The position numbers and the translations under genes were made by a program. Source: Terrabacter sp. MAHUQ-38 (GTDB lineage: Bacteria; Actinomycetota; Actinomycetes; Actinomycetales; Dermatophilaceae). From it: a stretch of DNA of 64,000 bases. The stretch covers positions 1 to 64,000 of the forward strand of contig NZ_JACVCU010000001.1 of the NCBI RefSeq assembly GCF_014518425.1, written 5' to 3'. Below the pieces are notes generated by a model. That model was not told where the DNA came from. It saw only the letters and a program-made list of their open reading frames with translations, and made no database searches. Of the stretch, positions 1 through 9,719 are shown one piece after another. Position 1 is the first letter of the stretch; every line of letters begins with the position of its first letter.

Positions 1-134
1 AAGGCCAGACCGGTCAAGGCCGCGAGCTCATCCCCGCAGCCGGCTTCGTCACGATCATCGTGCCGGTCCTCGTCTTCCTCTCCCTACAGCGGTACTTCAT
101 CCGCGGCATGACCTCCGGAGCCGTCAAAGGCTAG
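1..134 (+). CDS. Carbohydrate ABC transporter permease, C-terminal end (partial)
   Basis: An open frame enters from the left edge and ends in TAG at 132-134. Its 43 visible residues comprise a hydrophobic helix (FVTIIVPVLVFLSLQRYF) and the tail FIRGMTSGAVKG. A conserved R-Y-F-x-R-G-x-T-x-G-A-V-K-G ending is typical of MalG-type permeases of sugar ABC importers (family knowledge), so this is the last membrane segment and cytoplasmic tail of such a permease. The substrate cannot be told. A strong hairpin at 183-221 follows and probably ends the operon. Confidence 0.75.
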   Translation, partial: GQTGQGRELIPAAGFVTIIVPVLVFLSLQRYFIRGMTSGAVKG

Positions 135-182
135 ACACTCGCCGCCCCACCCGGCACGCAGGAAGGCCGTGGCCCCCACCGG

Positions 183-221
183 GAGACGCCGGCCGGAGCT
201 CCAAGCTCCGACCGGCGTTTC
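183..221. terminator. Hairpin terminator after sugar permease
   Basis: GAGACGCCGGCCGGAGCT and its near-perfect complement AAGCTCCGACCGGCGTTTC form a stem of about 18 bp with a loop of about 2 nt. It lies 50 bp after the permease stop codon. Confidence 0.7.
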
Positions 222-318
222 CGCAGGTGACGGTGGTGGCGGTGGGATCCGTCGTTGGTGAGCCGCCTCGTTCCTCGGCGTCTCGCACACTCCTCCCAAA
301 TCCCGCAGCGTCCAACAA

Positions 319-367
319 AAATGACTGAGGGACCCGACGAAAAGCGTGTCGGGTCCCTCAGTCATTT
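319..367. terminator. Perfect 20-bp hairpin terminator next to tRNA-Ser
   Basis: AAATGACTGAGGGACCCGAC is repeated in inverted form around an 8-nt loop. A-rich sequence lies on one flank and TTT on the other, so it can work in both directions. On the minus strand it starts directly at the CCA end of the tRNA-Ser gene and probably ends its transcript. Confidence 0.85.
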
Positions 368-456
368 GGCGGTGGCGGTGGGATTTGAACCCACGGTGGA
401 GTCACCCCCACACACGCTTTCGAGGCGTGCTCCTTAGGCCGCTCGGACACGCCACC
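367..456 (-). tRNA. tRNA-Ser (anticodon CGA, reads UCG)
   Basis: On the minus strand a full class II tRNA can be folded: acceptor GGTGGCG paired to CGCCACC, anticodon loop CTCGAAA, a long variable arm, T arm GTGGG-TTCAAAT-CCCAC, discriminator G and an encoded CCA (367-369). The length is 90 nt including CCA, as expected for tRNA-Ser. A terminator hairpin follows immediately. Confidence 0.95.
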
Positions 457-466
457 GGGAGAGACC

Positions 467-970
467 TTACCCGAGCCTCCGGCCCTCGAAGAAATCGACA
501 AGCAAGGCCGCTGACTCCTCCGCCCGCACCCCGCCGACGACGTCCACGTTGTGCGTCGCGAGGGGGTCGCGGGTCAGGTCCCAGACCGAACCGCAGGCCC
601 CCGCCTTGGGGTCCCAGGCCCCGAACACGACCCGCTCCAGCCGGGCCGCCATGGCCGCGCCGGCGCACATCACGCACGGCTCCAGCGTCACGACGAGCGT
701 GCATCCCTCGAGCCGCCACGACCCGGTGGCAGCCGCCGCCTCCCGCACCGCGACCACCTCGGCGTGGCCGGTCGGGTCGCCAAGCTCCTCCCGCACGTTG
801 CGCCCGCGACCGAGGACCGCGCCGTCCGGGTCGAGCACGAGCGCGCCGACCGGCACGTCCTGCGAGCCAACCGTCGCCGCCGCTAGGTCGAGCGCCTGGC
901 CCAGCCAGGCGGCATACGTCTCCGGCGTCGGGTCGGAGCCGTTGATGGGGGTCTCGGATCGCTTGGCCAC
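467..970 (-). CDS. tadA: tRNA adenosine(34) deaminase
   Basis: A 167-residue protein of the cytidine-deaminase fold. The zinc and catalytic signatures are present: HAEV (histidine ligand plus catalytic glutamate) and PCVMCAGA (two cysteine ligands). The family converts A34 to inosine in tRNA-Arg(ACG), and that substrate tRNA is encoded in this window at 32828-32900. The start at 970 is the only ATG ahead of the conserved core; it gives an N-terminal extension of about 18 residues compared with short family members. The gene is divergent from upp with only 17 bp between the start codons, so promoters must overlap coding sequence or transcripts are nearly leaderless. Confidence 0.93.
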   Translation of the reverse strand: MAKRSETPINGSDPTPETYAAWLGQALDLAAATVGSQDVPVGALVLDPDGAVLGRGRNVREELGDPTGHAEVVAVREAAAATGSWRLEGCTLVVTLEPCVMCAGAAMAARLERVVFGAWDPKAGACGSVWDLTRDPLATHNVDVVGGVRAEESAALLVDFFEGRRLG

Positions 971-987
971 GCGCTAAGTTTCCACCC

Positions 988-1626
988 ATGGACGTCCACG
1001 TCGCAGACCACCCGCTCATCGCCCACAAGCTGACCTACCTGCGCGACAAGCGGACCGACAGCCCCACCTTCCGACGCCTGGCCGAGGAGCTCATGACGCT
1101 GCTGGCATACGAGGCGACGCGCGACGTCCGCGTCGAGCCCTTCGAGATCGAGACGCCTGTGGCACCGACGACCGGCATCAAGCTCAGCAACCCCAAGCCG
1201 CTCATCGTCCCGATCCTCCGGGCCGGCCTCGGCATGCTCGAGGGCATGGTGCGGATGCTGCCGAGCGCCGAGGTCGGGTTCCTCGGCATGCAGCGCAACG
1301 AGGAGACCCTCGAGGCCGTCACCTACGCGAACCGGCTGCCCGACGACCTCACCGGCCGTCAGGTCTTCGTCTTGGACCCGATGCTCGCCACGGGTGGCTC
1401 GATGGCCGACGCCATCAAGTTCCTCGTCGAGCGCGGCGCCCGCGACATCACCGCGGTCTGCCTGCTCGCCGCCCCCGAGGGCGTCGCCCACCTCGAGGCC
1501 GAGACGAGCAAGCTCGACGTCCCCGTCAAGGTCGTGCTCGGCACGGTCGACGAGAAGCTCAACGAGAAGGGCTACATCGTCCCCGGGCTCGGCGACGCCG
1601 GCGACCGCCTCTACGGCCTGGTCTGA
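988..1626 (+). CDS. upp: Uracil phosphoribosyltransferase
   Basis: A 212-residue protein of the usual family length. It carries the PRPP-binding loop [12 protein letters not shown] and the C-terminal uracil-binding segment [13 protein letters not shown]. It makes UMP from uracil and PRPP in pyrimidine salvage in the cytoplasm. The ATG at 988 follows tadA's start by 17 bp. The gene stands alone: the next gene downstream is convergent. Confidence 0.96.
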   Translation: MDVHVADHPLIAHKLTYLRDKRTDSPTFRRLAEELMTLLAYEATRDVRVEPFEIETPVAPTTGIKLSNPKPLIVPILRAGLGMLEGMVRMLPSAEVGFLGMQRNEETLEAVTYANRLPDDLTGRQVFVLDPMLATGGSMADAIKFLVERGARDITAVCLLAAPEGVAHLEAETSKLDVPVKVVLGTVDEKLNEKGYIVPGLGDAGDRLYGLV

Positions 1627-1649
1627 CGTCTTCGGCGTATGCCGTCCGC

Positions 1650-2669
1650 TCAGGGCAGCGGGTCGCCCCACTCGGCGTCGCGCGCCTCGCGGTAGCGCTC
1701 CCCCGCCTTCTTCGACACGACCTCGCGCCCCGCGGTGCCGTCGGGTCGACACACCTGGAACTCGACGAAACCTTTGCGTTTCAACGGATGCCGCAGAATG
1801 CGGCCCGGGCTCGCCTGCGGTTCAACGGTTCCCGGCGCTGCAGCGGCGACCCACGAGAACTTCTCGTCCTCGTACGAGAGCTCCGCACCCTTGAGACGCC
1901 GGTGCTCGGCGGACCGGTTGACGCGCGCCGCAAAGTGACACCAGTCCCCTTTCGCGAGAGGACATTCCGTCGAGTGGGGGCACGGGCCGACGAGAGTCCA
2001 GCCCGCATCGATGAAGGTGTCCCGCGCCCTCAGCACGCGGCCGTAGCCGTCCGGCGTGCCCGGCTCGACGACGACGACGGTTTGCCCCCGCCGCATCGCG
2101 TCGGAGACGAGCCCCGCCTGCGCGCTCTCGTCGAGCTCGCTGAGGACATACGACACAGTCACCAGGTCCGCATCGACATCGGGCCAGGCGCCCGCGACCG
2201 CCCGTCGGAAGGAGGCCCCCACCAGCGCCGGAACGGGCGCATGGACCACGAGCTCGCGACCGAGCGCGAGCGCGTCCTCGACCTGGTCGAGCACCGTGAT
2301 CGTCTCGATCGAGTCGAAGGCGCCCGCGGCAGCCCACGCCGCCGCACCCGTGCCGCCGCCGAGGTCGAGCAGGGTGCGCGGCGCCACTCCGCGACCTGCG
2401 ACGTACCCGAGCACTCGCGAGAGCGCCGCGTGGGTCGCCGGCATACGGTAGGCGGCATACGCCGCGACGTGCACCCGCGACGCGAGGATCGGCGCCGAGG
2501 CCGGCGCCACCGAGCGGTAGCGCGAGACGAGGGCCTCCGTCGCCCGGGCCAGCTCACGCTCGTCCACGCCCCGCACTGCATGCCGCAGGGCAGCGCGCAG
2601 CTCGGCGGCATACGCTGGCGTTCGCGACACGCGAGGAGGATACGGCGCGCACAGGCCCCGCACGACCAC
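1650..2669 (-). CDS. Rsm22-type small-subunit rRNA methyltransferase-like protein
   Basis: A 339-residue protein. A SAM-binding motif (LLDLGGGTGAAAWAA, about residues 100-115) lies in the middle. The C-terminal half has the Rsm22 signature: C-P-H-x(4)-C-P-L, D-W-C-H-F-x-x-R and SYEDEKFSWV. The clustered cysteines match the Fe-S site described for mitochondrial Rsm22/METTL17 relatives. Role: ribosome small-subunit maturation by family assignment; the methylated base is unknown. The annotated GTG start at 2669 is uncertain, since another GTG in frame near 2630 would remove 13 residues. No strong ribosome-binding site is seen before either. Confidence 0.85.
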   Translation of the reverse strand: MVVRGLCAPYPPRVSRTPAYAAELRAALRHAVRGVDERELARATEALVSRYRSVAPASAPILASRVHVAAYAAYRMPATHAALSRVLGYVAGRGVAPRTLLDLGGGTGAAAWAAAGAFDSIETITVLDQVEDALALGRELVVHAPVPALVGASFRRAVAGAWPDVDADLVTVSYVLSELDESAQAGLVSDAMRRGQTVVVVEPGTPDGYGRVLRARDTFIDAGWTLVGPCPHSTECPLAKGDWCHFAARVNRSAEHRRLKGAELSYEDEKFSWVAAAAPGTVEPQASPGRILRHPLKRKGFVEFQVCRPDGTAGREVVSKKAGERYREARDAEWGDPLP

Positions 2670-2788
2670 CGCAACACGCGGGTGGGGTGCGCGGCCCCAC
2701 CAGCCACGTACGGCACACTGGTCCCACCCCTGTGCCGGAGGGCTGTCAGGGCAGCCCGCCGCACCTTCCCTCCAAGGAGCGACACACC

Positions 2789-2959
2789 ATGGGCCCCAAG
2801 GCCAAGAAGATCATCACGATCATCGTGCTCGCGTTCTTCGTCTACGCCGTGTTCACCTCCCCTGACAAGGCCGCCGACATCGTGAGCAACATCTGGGGCG
2901 TCCTCGTCGACGGCTTCAACGCGATACTCCAGTTCTTCAGCTCCTTGTTGAACCGATGA
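2789..2959 (+). CDS. Small single-pass membrane protein
   Basis: A 56-residue protein starting at ATG 2789 with a clear AAGGAG site at 2774-2779. A basic N-terminus (MGPKAKK) is followed by a hydrophobic helix (IITIIVLAFFVYAVF). The second half is amphipathic and ends in FFSSLLNR. The family is unknown to me. It lies 18 bp ahead of the PH-domain protein, so the two are probably co-transcribed. Confidence 0.75.
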   Translation: MGPKAKKIITIIVLAFFVYAVFTSPDKAADIVSNIWGVLVDGFNAILQFFSSLLNR

Positions 2960-2977
2960 TGCGAGCAGACTGAGCCC

Positions 2978-3784
2978 ATGGCACTGCGACGGAGCACGGA
3001 GGTCCCGACAGGGCTCGCCCCGATCCTGCTCCCGGGCGAGAAGCTCGTCACGGCCGTCCACGCGCACTGGGCCAAGCTCGCCGAGCCGGTGGCCACGACA
3101 ACCCTCGGCTTCGCGGCCGCGATCTGGGTCGACTCCAACGTCACCAAGGCCACCCAGGCGCTCGGCACGATCTTCTGGTGGCTCTTCTTCGCGCTCCTCG
3201 CGCGGCTCGTCTGGTGCTTCCTCGACTGGAGCCACAACTGGTTCGTCGCCACCGACAAGCGGCTCCTGCTGCGCTACGGGCTGATCACGCACAAGGTCGC
3301 GATGATGCCGCTCCTCAAGGTCACCGACATGAGCTACGTCCGGTCGATCCCCGGGCAGTTCCTCGGCTACGGCAAGTTCGTCCTCGAGAGCGCGGGCCAG
3401 GACCAGGCCATGCGTGAGGTCAAGTGGGTGCCCAACCCCGACCAGACCTACCGCGACATCTGCGCGGAGATCTTCCACATCGTGCCGCCTCCGGGCGACG
3501 AGGACTTCGAGGACCTCGGTGACCTCGGCGACGGCACAGGCGGCGCCCCCGGCAGCCCCGGTGGCCCCCTCCCGCCGGTCAGCCCGATCGTCTCCGCCGT
3601 CAGCGGTGACTACCCGGACGTGCACCGGACACACAACCCGATCCAGGACCGGCTGGACTCGTACTCGCGGGCCGTCCCGATCCAGCCGCCGTCCAAGCCC
3701 GAGACGGTCTACGAGAGCGACGACATCAAGCGTCGTCGGCGCGGCGCCGACACCGGGCCGATCTGGCCGCAGCACGAGGACTGA
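2978..3784 (+). CDS. PH-domain (YdbT/bPH2-type) membrane protein
   Basis: A 268-residue protein. Two hydrophobic stretches occur in about residues 33-85. They are followed by a bacterial PH-like segment with the typical run TDKRLLLRYG, then a segment of the form MMPLLKVTDM and GYGKFVLESAGQD. The last 100 residues are proline- and glycine-rich and probably disordered. Domains of this kind occur in actinobacterial membrane proteins of unknown biochemical role. The ATG at 2978 lies 18 bp after the small membrane protein, suggesting one operon. Confidence 0.8.
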   Translation: MALRRSTEVPTGLAPILLPGEKLVTAVHAHWAKLAEPVATTTLGFAAAIWVDSNVTKATQALGTIFWWLFFALLARLVWCFLDWSHNWFVATDKRLLLRYGLITHKVAMMPLLKVTDMSYVRSIPGQFLGYGKFVLESAGQDQAMREVKWVPNPDQTYRDICAEIFHIVPPPGDEDFEDLGDLGDGTGGAPGSPGGPLPPVSPIVSAVSGDYPDVHRTHNPIQDRLDSYSRAVPIQPPSKPETVYESDDIKRRRRGADTGPIWPQHED

Positions 3785-3866
3785 CGGACAGGACTCGCAG
3801 GGCGGCCGCGCGCACCGATAGTTTGTCGTGATCCGCCTGTTTCCGACGACCCGCTCGGAGGTCCGC

Positions 3867-5366
3867 ATGAGCCTGTTCCGCACGAAAACGGTCGAGCAGT
3901 CCATGGCCGCGGCTGATGAGGCCGACCACCACCTGAAGCGCCGCCTCACGGCGCTCGACCTCACCGTCTTCGGTATCGGCGTCATCATCGGTGCCGGCAT
4001 CTTCACCGTGACCGGCAGGGCGGCCCAGCAGTACGCCGGCCCCGCGGTCGTCTACTCCTTCGTTCTCGGTGCGGTCGTCTGTGGCCTGGCCGCCCTCTGC
4101 TACGCGGAGTTCGCGTCGACCGTTCCCGTCTCGGGATCGGCCTACACGTTCTCCTACGCGACCCTCGGTGAGATCGTCGCCTGGGCGATCGGCTGGGACC
4201 TGCTGCTCGAGCTCATGCTCGGCGCCAGTGTCGTGGCCCAGGGCTGGTCGACCTACTTCGTCACCCTGCTCAAGCAGCTCGGCGTCACGTGGCCGGCTTC
4301 GCTCGGACCGGCAGAGGGCTGGCACTTCGACCTGCCGGCGTTCCTGCTCGTCGTGGCTCTCACGCTGCTCGTCGCCAAGGGCATCAAGGAGTCGCTCCGC
4401 GTCAACCTCGTGCTCGTGGGCGTCAAGCTCTTCATCGTGCTCTTCGTCATCATCGCGGGCATCGGCTTCGTCAACCGTGACAACTGGACTCCGTTCATCC
4501 CCGCGTCCGCGCCCGGCGCGAAGGGTTCCGAGGGGATCCACGCTCCCGTCCTCCAGCTCATCACGGGCATGACCCCGGCGACCTTCGGCGTGCTCGGCAT
4601 CATGTCGGCGGCCGCGCTGGTCTTCTTCGCCTACATCGGGTTCGACGTCGTCGCGACGACGGCCGAGGAGGCCAAGAACCCACAGCGCGACCTCCCCCGA
4701 GGGATCATCGGCTCGCTCGTGATCTGCACGATCCTCTACGTCGCCGTCGCCCTCGTCATCACGGGAATGCAGAAGTACAGCGAGATCGACCCGAAGGCAG
4801 CTCTCGCGAACGCCTTCATCGTCGTCGGCAAGGACGGCTTCGCCACGCTGATCTCAGCGGGCGCCGTCGCGGGTCTGACGACCGTGGTCATGACCCTGAT
4901 CATCGGCGCGACCCGCGTGACGTTCGCGATGAGCCGCGACAAGCTGCTGCCGTCGGGCCTCGGTGTCACCAACCCCAACACCGGCACACCGGTCAAGCTC
5001 ACCCTCATCATCGGTGGCATCGTCGCAGTGGCAGCGAGCATCACCCCGATCGGCACGCTCGAGGAGATGGTCAACATCGGCACGCTCGCGGCGTTCATCC
5101 TCGTGTCGCTGGCCGTGCCGATCCTGCGCAAGCGCCGCCCGGACCTGCACCGGGCGTTCAAGGTGCCGGGCAACCCGTGGGTGCCGTGGCTCTCGGCGGC
5201 GTTCTGCTTCTACCTGATCCTCAATCTCAGCCTCGAGACGTGGATCCGCTTCCTCATCTGGATGGGCCTGGGATTCATCATCTACTTCGCCTACTCGCGC
5301 AGCCACAGCAAGCTCGCAACAGGCGAGGAGCAGCCCGCGGAGGACGCGCTCCTCGGCGAGCGCTGA
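3867..5366 (+). CDS. APC-superfamily amino acid permease
   Basis: A 499-residue protein with about 12 to 14 membrane helices. The first helix has the APC signature GIGVIIGAGIFTVTGRAA, and later AYIGFDVVATTAEEAKNP, which is typical of the cationic amino acid transporter (CAT/YfnA) branch. It imports amino acids with protons across the plasma membrane; the substrate is not predictable. I chose ATG 3867 because a CGGAGG site precedes it. A GTG at 3828 would add 13 residues without a ribosome-binding site. A palindromic element follows the stop codon. Confidence 0.9.
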   Translation: MSLFRTKTVEQSMAAADEADHHLKRRLTALDLTVFGIGVIIGAGIFTVTGRAAQQYAGPAVVYSFVLGAVVCGLAALCYAEFASTVPVSGSAYTFSYATLGEIVAWAIGWDLLLELMLGASVVAQGWSTYFVTLLKQLGVTWPASLGPAEGWHFDLPAFLLVVALTLLVAKGIKESLRVNLVLVGVKLFIVLFVIIAGIGFVNRDNWTPFIPASAPGAKGSEGIHAPVLQLITGMTPATFGVLGIMSAAALVFFAYIGFDVVATTAEEAKNPQRDLPRGIIGSLVICTILYVAVALVITGMQKYSEIDPKAALANAFIVVGKDGFATLISAGAVAGLTTVVMTLIIGATRVTFAMSRDKLLPSGLGVTNPNTGTPVKLTLIIGGIVAVAASITPIGTLEEMVNIGTLAAFILVSLAVPILRKRRPDLHRAFKVPGNPWVPWLSAAFCFYLILNLSLETWIRFLIWMGLGFIIYFAYSRSHSKLATGEEQPAEDALLGER

Positions 5367-5396
5367 CTCACCCGCCCGCCTCTGCCGATCGCCTCA

Positions 5397-5466
5397 CCGA
5401 ACGCGGCGTTCGGTCTCGAACTCAGTGTTAGAACACAGTTTTCGAGACCGAAGGCCGCGTTCGGTT
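5397..5466. repeat. Long palindromic element, left copy
   Basis: An arm of about 24 nt beginning CCGAACGCGGCGTTCGG is repeated in inverted form about 45 nt later with one mismatch. The inner part is also partly self-complementary. The outer 17 nt are a palindrome on their own (CCGAACGC-G-GCGTTCGG). A related element lies at 6485-6552 on the other side of the AbiEi/DUF559 gene. Confidence 0.8.
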
Positions 5467-5522
5467 GTCGAAGGTGTGGTTGTCCACAGGCCTTCTGCAG
5501 GCGGGGGCCGCATGCAGTCAGC

Positions 5523-6452
5523 ATGGGTCGCATGCACCTGCGCCAGCTCGCCAACTCCGGAGTCTTCTCCGCAGCCACCGCTCGCGAGAACGGCATCAGC
5601 AGCGCCCTTCTGCGCAGCCTGGTGTCGCGCGGTGAGTGCCATCCGCTGCACCGCGGGTGGTACTCGGTGTTGCGGCCGACGACGGACAAGCACCGCCACA
5701 AGCTCCGAGTCACCGCGCTCCTCCAGGAGTACGGCGACGCAGTCATGGCGTCGCACTGCTCGGCCGTCGCACTGCTGGGACTTCCAGACGAAGACATCGA
5801 CTGGGGCACGGTGCACCTCATGTGGCGCGACCCAGAGCGTCCGTTCCGGGCATTCAGTCGGGTGCACGTCCATGAGCGGGTCGATGGTGCGGGCCTGGAC
5901 CACCGAGGCGCGACCGTCGACGTCGGCCTGGCTGCCGTCCAGGTCGGGCTTCGCAGTCAGCTCGGCATGCTGGTCGTCGCGGACCACCTGCTGGGACGCA
6001 AGCTCACGACCCCGAGGCGCCTGGCGGCGGCTCTGGGTGCGCTCGCCGGACAGCGTGGTGTAACCCGGGCCAGGACCGCCCTCCCGTGGTGCGACGGTCG
6101 GCACGAGTCGCCCGGCGAGACGCTCACTGCCCATGTCCTGCGCAGCTTGGGGTATGCATTCACACCTCAGCACGAGGTGAGGCGACGTGAGCAGCCCGGC
6201 CGCGTGTTCTACGCCGACTTCCTCATCGAGGGCAGCAACGTGCTCGTCGAGTTCGACGGCAAGGTGAAGTACGACCCGGAGCTCAATCCGGAGGCGGCCC
6301 GCGCCAACTTCCAGGAAAAGCTTCGCGAGGACGAGCTGCGGCGCCTTGGCTACGTGGTTGTTCGGCTCACGCGGGCGGACCTGGCACGGCCCGCTCTGGT
6401 GAGAGCGCGGATCGAGGCCGCCCTCCGTGACTCGCGAGGTATTCCGGCCTGA
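5523..6452 (+). CDS. AbiEi-antitoxin-like / DUF559 (PD-(D/E)XK-fold) protein
   Basis: A 309-residue protein. The first 60 residues form a winged-helix-like domain of the type found in AbiEi antitoxins (LRSLVSRGECHPLHRGWYSV). The last 110 residues look like the DUF559/Vsr-type endonuclease fold: YADFLIEGSNVLVEFDGKVKY, then K-L-R-E-D-E-L-R-R-L-G-Y and VVRLTRADL. The putative nuclease residues are E in SPGETL, D in YADF, and E and K in VEFDGKVKY. No partner toxin is adjacent, and the family is widespread as a single gene in actinobacteria. Flanking palindromic elements at 5397-5466 and 6485-6552 make it look like a unit. Enzymatic activity is inference. Confidence 0.72.
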   Translation: MGRMHLRQLANSGVFSAATARENGISSALLRSLVSRGECHPLHRGWYSVLRPTTDKHRHKLRVTALLQEYGDAVMASHCSAVALLGLPDEDIDWGTVHLMWRDPERPFRAFSRVHVHERVDGAGLDHRGATVDVGLAAVQVGLRSQLGMLVVADHLLGRKLTTPRRLAAALGALAGQRGVTRARTALPWCDGRHESPGETLTAHVLRSLGYAFTPQHEVRRREQPGRVFYADFLIEGSNVLVEFDGKVKYDPELNPEAARANFQEKLREDELRRLGYVVVRLTRADLARPALVRARIEAALRDSRGIPA

Positions 6453-6484
6453 TCAGTAGCGCGCCACAGCCCCGATCCCGGCCC

Positions 6485-6556
6485 CCAACGCGGCGTTCGG
6501 TGGCCAACTCAGTGTCCTAACAGCGCGTTCGAGAACGAACGCGGCGTTCGGCGGGG
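6485..6556. repeat. Palindromic element, right copy
   Basis: It shares AACGCGGCGTTCGG and the inner AACTCAGTGT with the left copy at 5397-5466, and ends in a second CGAACGCGGCGTTCGG. It lies between two convergent genes and may also act as a bidirectional terminator. Confidence 0.75.
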
Positions 6557-6562
6557 AAGTGA

Positions 6563-7963
6563 TCAGAGGGCCTTGATGATGTCCTCGACGCGTTCCTTGG
6601 CGTCGCCGAAGAGCATGGCCGAGTTGTCCCGGAAGAAGAGCGGGTTCTGGACCCCGGCGTAGCCCGCGTTCATCGAGCGCTTGAACACGACGACGTCCTT
6701 GGCGTTCCAGACCTGCAGCACCGGCATCCCGGCGATCGGGCTGGTGGGGTCCTCGGCCGCGGACGGGTTGACAGTGTCGTTGGCGCCGATGACGAGCACG
6801 ACGTCGGTGCCGGGGAAGTCGTCGTTGATCTCGTCCATCTCGAGCACGATGTCGTAGGGCACCCGGGCCTCGGCGAGCAGGACGTTCATGTGCCCGGGCA
6901 GCCGGCCGGCGACCGGGTGGATGCCGAACCGGACGTCGACGCCCTTCTCGCGCAGCTTCGCCGTCAGCTCGGCGACGGGGTACTGCGCCTGCGCGACGGC
7001 CATGCCGTAGCCGGGCGTGATGACCACAGACCCGGCGTGCGTGAGAAGGTCGGCGACCTCCTCGGCGTTGGTCTCGCGGTGCTCGCCGTAGTCGACGTCG
7101 ACGTCCGAGACGGCGCCGTCGGAGCCGAAGCCGCCGGCGATGACCGACACGAACGACCGGTTCATCGCCTTGCACATGATGTAGGACAGGTACGCACCGG
7201 AGGAGCCGACGAGCGCACCGGTGACGATGAGCAGGTCGTTGCCGAGCATGAACCCGGCTGCGGCGGCGGCCCACCCGGAGTAGCTGTTGAGCATCGACAC
7301 GACGACGGGCATGTCGCCGCCGCCGATGGAGGCGACGAGGTGCCAGCCGAACGCGAGGGCGATCGCGGTCATGAACCCGAGCGGCACGATGGAGTGCGAG
7401 GCGACGAACCACACCAGCAGACCGAACGAGACGACCACGGCGGCGAGGTTCAGCCAGTGCCGCGCAGGCAGCATGAGCGGCTTGCTCGAGATCCGCGCGG
7501 ACAGCTTGAGGAAGGCCACGATCGAGCCGGTGAACGTGACGGCGCCGATGAAGACGCCCAGGAAGATCTCGACGAGGTGCACCCCGTCGCCGCCACCTTC
7601 ACCGGCACCCGACCCCGAGGCGAGGAACGTGTTGAAGCCGACGAGGACGGCCGCGGCCCCGACGAAGCTGTGCAGCATCGCGATGAGCTCGGGCATGCCG
7701 GTCATCTCGACCCGGCGGGCGCGCCAGATGCCGATGACGGCGCCGATGGCCATGGCCACCGCGATCCCGACCGCGTTGCCCCACGCGGCTCCCCGCAACG
7801 CGAGCCACAGCGTGGCCACGAGTGCGACGCCCATGCCGATCATGCCCAGGACGTTGCCGTCCTTGGCCGTCTCGTGCTTCGACAGGCCGGCGAGCGACAG
7901 GATGAACAGGATCGCCGCGATGATGTACGCGGCCTGGATGAGTGCGGTGTCCACCCCAGTCAT
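6563..7963 (-). CDS. pntB: NAD(P) transhydrogenase beta subunit
   Basis: A 466-residue protein. About nine membrane helices make up the first 260 residues. The NADP(H)-binding domain III follows, with the fingerprint [16 protein letters not shown] and [10 protein letters not shown], and [18 protein letters not shown] near the end. With PntA it couples hydride transfer between NADH and NADP+ to proton movement across the plasma membrane, supplying NADPH. It starts 6 bp after the pntA stop codon and is translated from the same transcript. Confidence 0.96.
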   Translation of the reverse strand: MTGVDTALIQAAYIIAAILFILSLAGLSKHETAKDGNVLGMIGMGVALVATLWLALRGAAWGNAVGIAVAMAIGAVIGIWRARRVEMTGMPELIAMLHSFVGAAAVLVGFNTFLASGSGAGEGGGDGVHLVEIFLGVFIGAVTFTGSIVAFLKLSARISSKPLMLPARHWLNLAAVVVSFGLLVWFVASHSIVPLGFMTAIALAFGWHLVASIGGGDMPVVVSMLNSYSGWAAAAAGFMLGNDLLIVTGALVGSSGAYLSYIMCKAMNRSFVSVIAGGFGSDGAVSDVDVDYGEHRETNAEEVADLLTHAGSVVITPGYGMAVAQAQYPVAELTAKLREKGVDVRFGIHPVAGRLPGHMNVLLAEARVPYDIVLEMDEINDDFPGTDVVLVIGANDTVNPSAAEDPTSPIAGMPVLQVWNAKDVVVFKRSMNAGYAGVQNPLFFRDNSAMLFGDAKERVEDIIKAL

Positions 7964-7969
7964 GTGCGG

Positions 7970-9541
7970 TCAGCCCTTCCGGAACATCGTGAGCATGCGG
8001 CGGGTCACGAGGAACCCGCCGAAGATGTTGATGCTGGCCACGAGGCACGCCACGAACGACAGCACCGCCACGACCGCGCCGAGCCCGCCGCCCCACTGCC
8101 CCAGCTGGATCAGGGCACCGACGACGATGATCCCACTGATCGCGTTGGTCACCGACATCAGCGGCGTGTGCAGGGCGTGGTGCACGTGCCCGATGACGTA
8201 GTAGCCCACGACGACGGCCAGGGCGAACACCGTGAAGTGACCCAGGAAGCTCGACGGCGACACCGCGGCGATGGCCGCGAACACCAGCGCACCGATCGCC
8301 AGCCCCACGTACTTGCGCCGCGGGTCCTTCGGTGGCTCAGGCTCTTTCGTGACCTGCCTACCGGATGCCGCCGGGCTCGATGATGTGCTGGCGACGGGTG
8401 CCGCGCTGACCTGGATGGCCGGCGGGGGCCACAGCAGCTCACCGTCGCGGGCGACCGTCATGTTGCGCTGCACGACGTCGTCGAAGTCGAGGACGAGCTG
8501 CCCGTCCTTGCCCGGGGTGAGCAGCTTCATCAGGTTGACGAGGTTCGTGCCGTAGAGCTGGCTCGCCTGGGTCGGCAGCCGGGCCGCGAGGTCGGTGTAC
8601 CCGATGATCTTGACGCCGCCCTCGGTGACGACGAGCTCGTCGGCGACCGCCCCCTCGACGTTGCCGCCGTTGGAGGCCGCCATGTCGACGATGACCGAGC
8701 CCGGCTTCATCGACGCGACCATCTCACCGGTGATCAGGCGAGGCGCGGGCCGTCCCGGGATGAGGGCCGTCGTGATGATGATGTCCACGTCCGGCGCCTG
8801 CGACGCGTAGAGCTCGGCGGCGCGGCGGTTGTACTCCTCACCCATCTCCCGCGCGTAGCCGTCGGAGGAGGCCTGGGCCGCGTCGCGCTCGGGCATCTCG
8901 ACGGCGAGGAAGTCGGCGCCCATCGACTCGACCTGCTCGGCCACCTCGGCGCGAGCATCGGTCGCACGCACGATCGCGCCCAGCGACCGTGCCGTGCCGA
9001 CCGCGGCCAGCCCAGCCACGCCGGCACCCGCGACGAGGACCTTCGCCGGTGGCACCTTGCCCGCCGCAGTGACCTGACCGGTGAAGAACGAGCCGAACTC
9101 GTGCGCGGCCTCCACCACCGCCCGGTAGCCGGCGATGTTGGCCATCGACGACAACACGTCGAGCGACTGGGCCCGGCTGATGCGCGGCACCGCGTCCATC
9201 GCCATCGCCGTCACGCCCGCGGCACGCAGCCTCTCGACGAGCTCGGGACTGATCGCCGGCGCCATCAGCGAGACGAGGACGGTGCCGGGCCGCAGCCGCG
9301 CGATCTCCTCGTCCGACGGCGCGTTGACCTTGTGCACGATCGACGAGCCCCACGCCTGCTCCGCGTCGACGATGCGAGCGCCGGCGGCGGCATACGCCTC
9401 GTCGGAGAAGCTCGCCCCCTCACCCGCGCCGCTCTCCACGGCTACGTCGTAGCCGAGCCCGACGAGCTGCTCGACGGTCTTGGGCGTCGCGGCGACGCGC
9501 GTCTCACGGGCACGGGTCTCGCGGGGGACACCGATCTGCAC
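7970..9541 (-). CDS. pntA: NAD(P) transhydrogenase alpha subunit
   Basis: A 523-residue single-chain alpha subunit. The NAD-binding domain I (alanine dehydrogenase/PNT type) covers about residues 1-370, with [22 protein letters not shown] as dinucleotide-binding loop. A proline-rich linker and four membrane helices follow (about 410-520). Many actinobacteria split this subunit into PntAA and PntAB; here they are fused, as in E. coli. It forms an operon with pntB. Confidence 0.95.
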   Translation of the reverse strand: MQIGVPRETRARETRVAATPKTVEQLVGLGYDVAVESGAGEGASFSDEAYAAAGARIVDAEQAWGSSIVHKVNAPSDEEIARLRPGTVLVSLMAPAISPELVERLRAAGVTAMAMDAVPRISRAQSLDVLSSMANIAGYRAVVEAAHEFGSFFTGQVTAAGKVPPAKVLVAGAGVAGLAAVGTARSLGAIVRATDARAEVAEQVESMGADFLAVEMPERDAAQASSDGYAREMGEEYNRRAAELYASQAPDVDIIITTALIPGRPAPRLITGEMVASMKPGSVIVDMAASNGGNVEGAVADELVVTEGGVKIIGYTDLAARLPTQASQLYGTNLVNLMKLLTPGKDGQLVLDFDDVVQRNMTVARDGELLWPPPAIQVSAAPVASTSSSPAASGRQVTKEPEPPKDPRRKYVGLAIGALVFAAIAAVSPSSFLGHFTVFALAVVVGYYVIGHVHHALHTPLMSVTNAISGIIVVGALIQLGQWGGGLGAVVAVLSFVACLVASINIFGGFLVTRRMLTMFRKG

Positions 9542-9719
9542 GTTGGGCTCCTTCGCGCTCGGGTCTGGGGCACTGGTTCACGAACCTAGAGCACGACGCG
9601 GGGGTAGCGGCGTCTCTGCCGAGCACATCACACCAAAGCGTGGTGGGCGACCCCGGGACGTCTCTGATGGTGGGCAGTTCGGCAACTGGTGGGCAGCCCG
9701 GCGACGCGTCGCCGAGCTG

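Noticed and set aside
2159-4006. 615-residue frame on the minus strand
   Set aside because: It covers the well-supported PH-domain and small membrane protein genes in antisense and resembles no family.
5482-5490. DnaA box (TTGTCCACA) as part of a replication origin
   Set aside because: It is a single copy near the start of the DUF559 gene with no AT-rich region or replication genes. The copy at 63047 is likewise isolated and noted only as a possible regulatory site.
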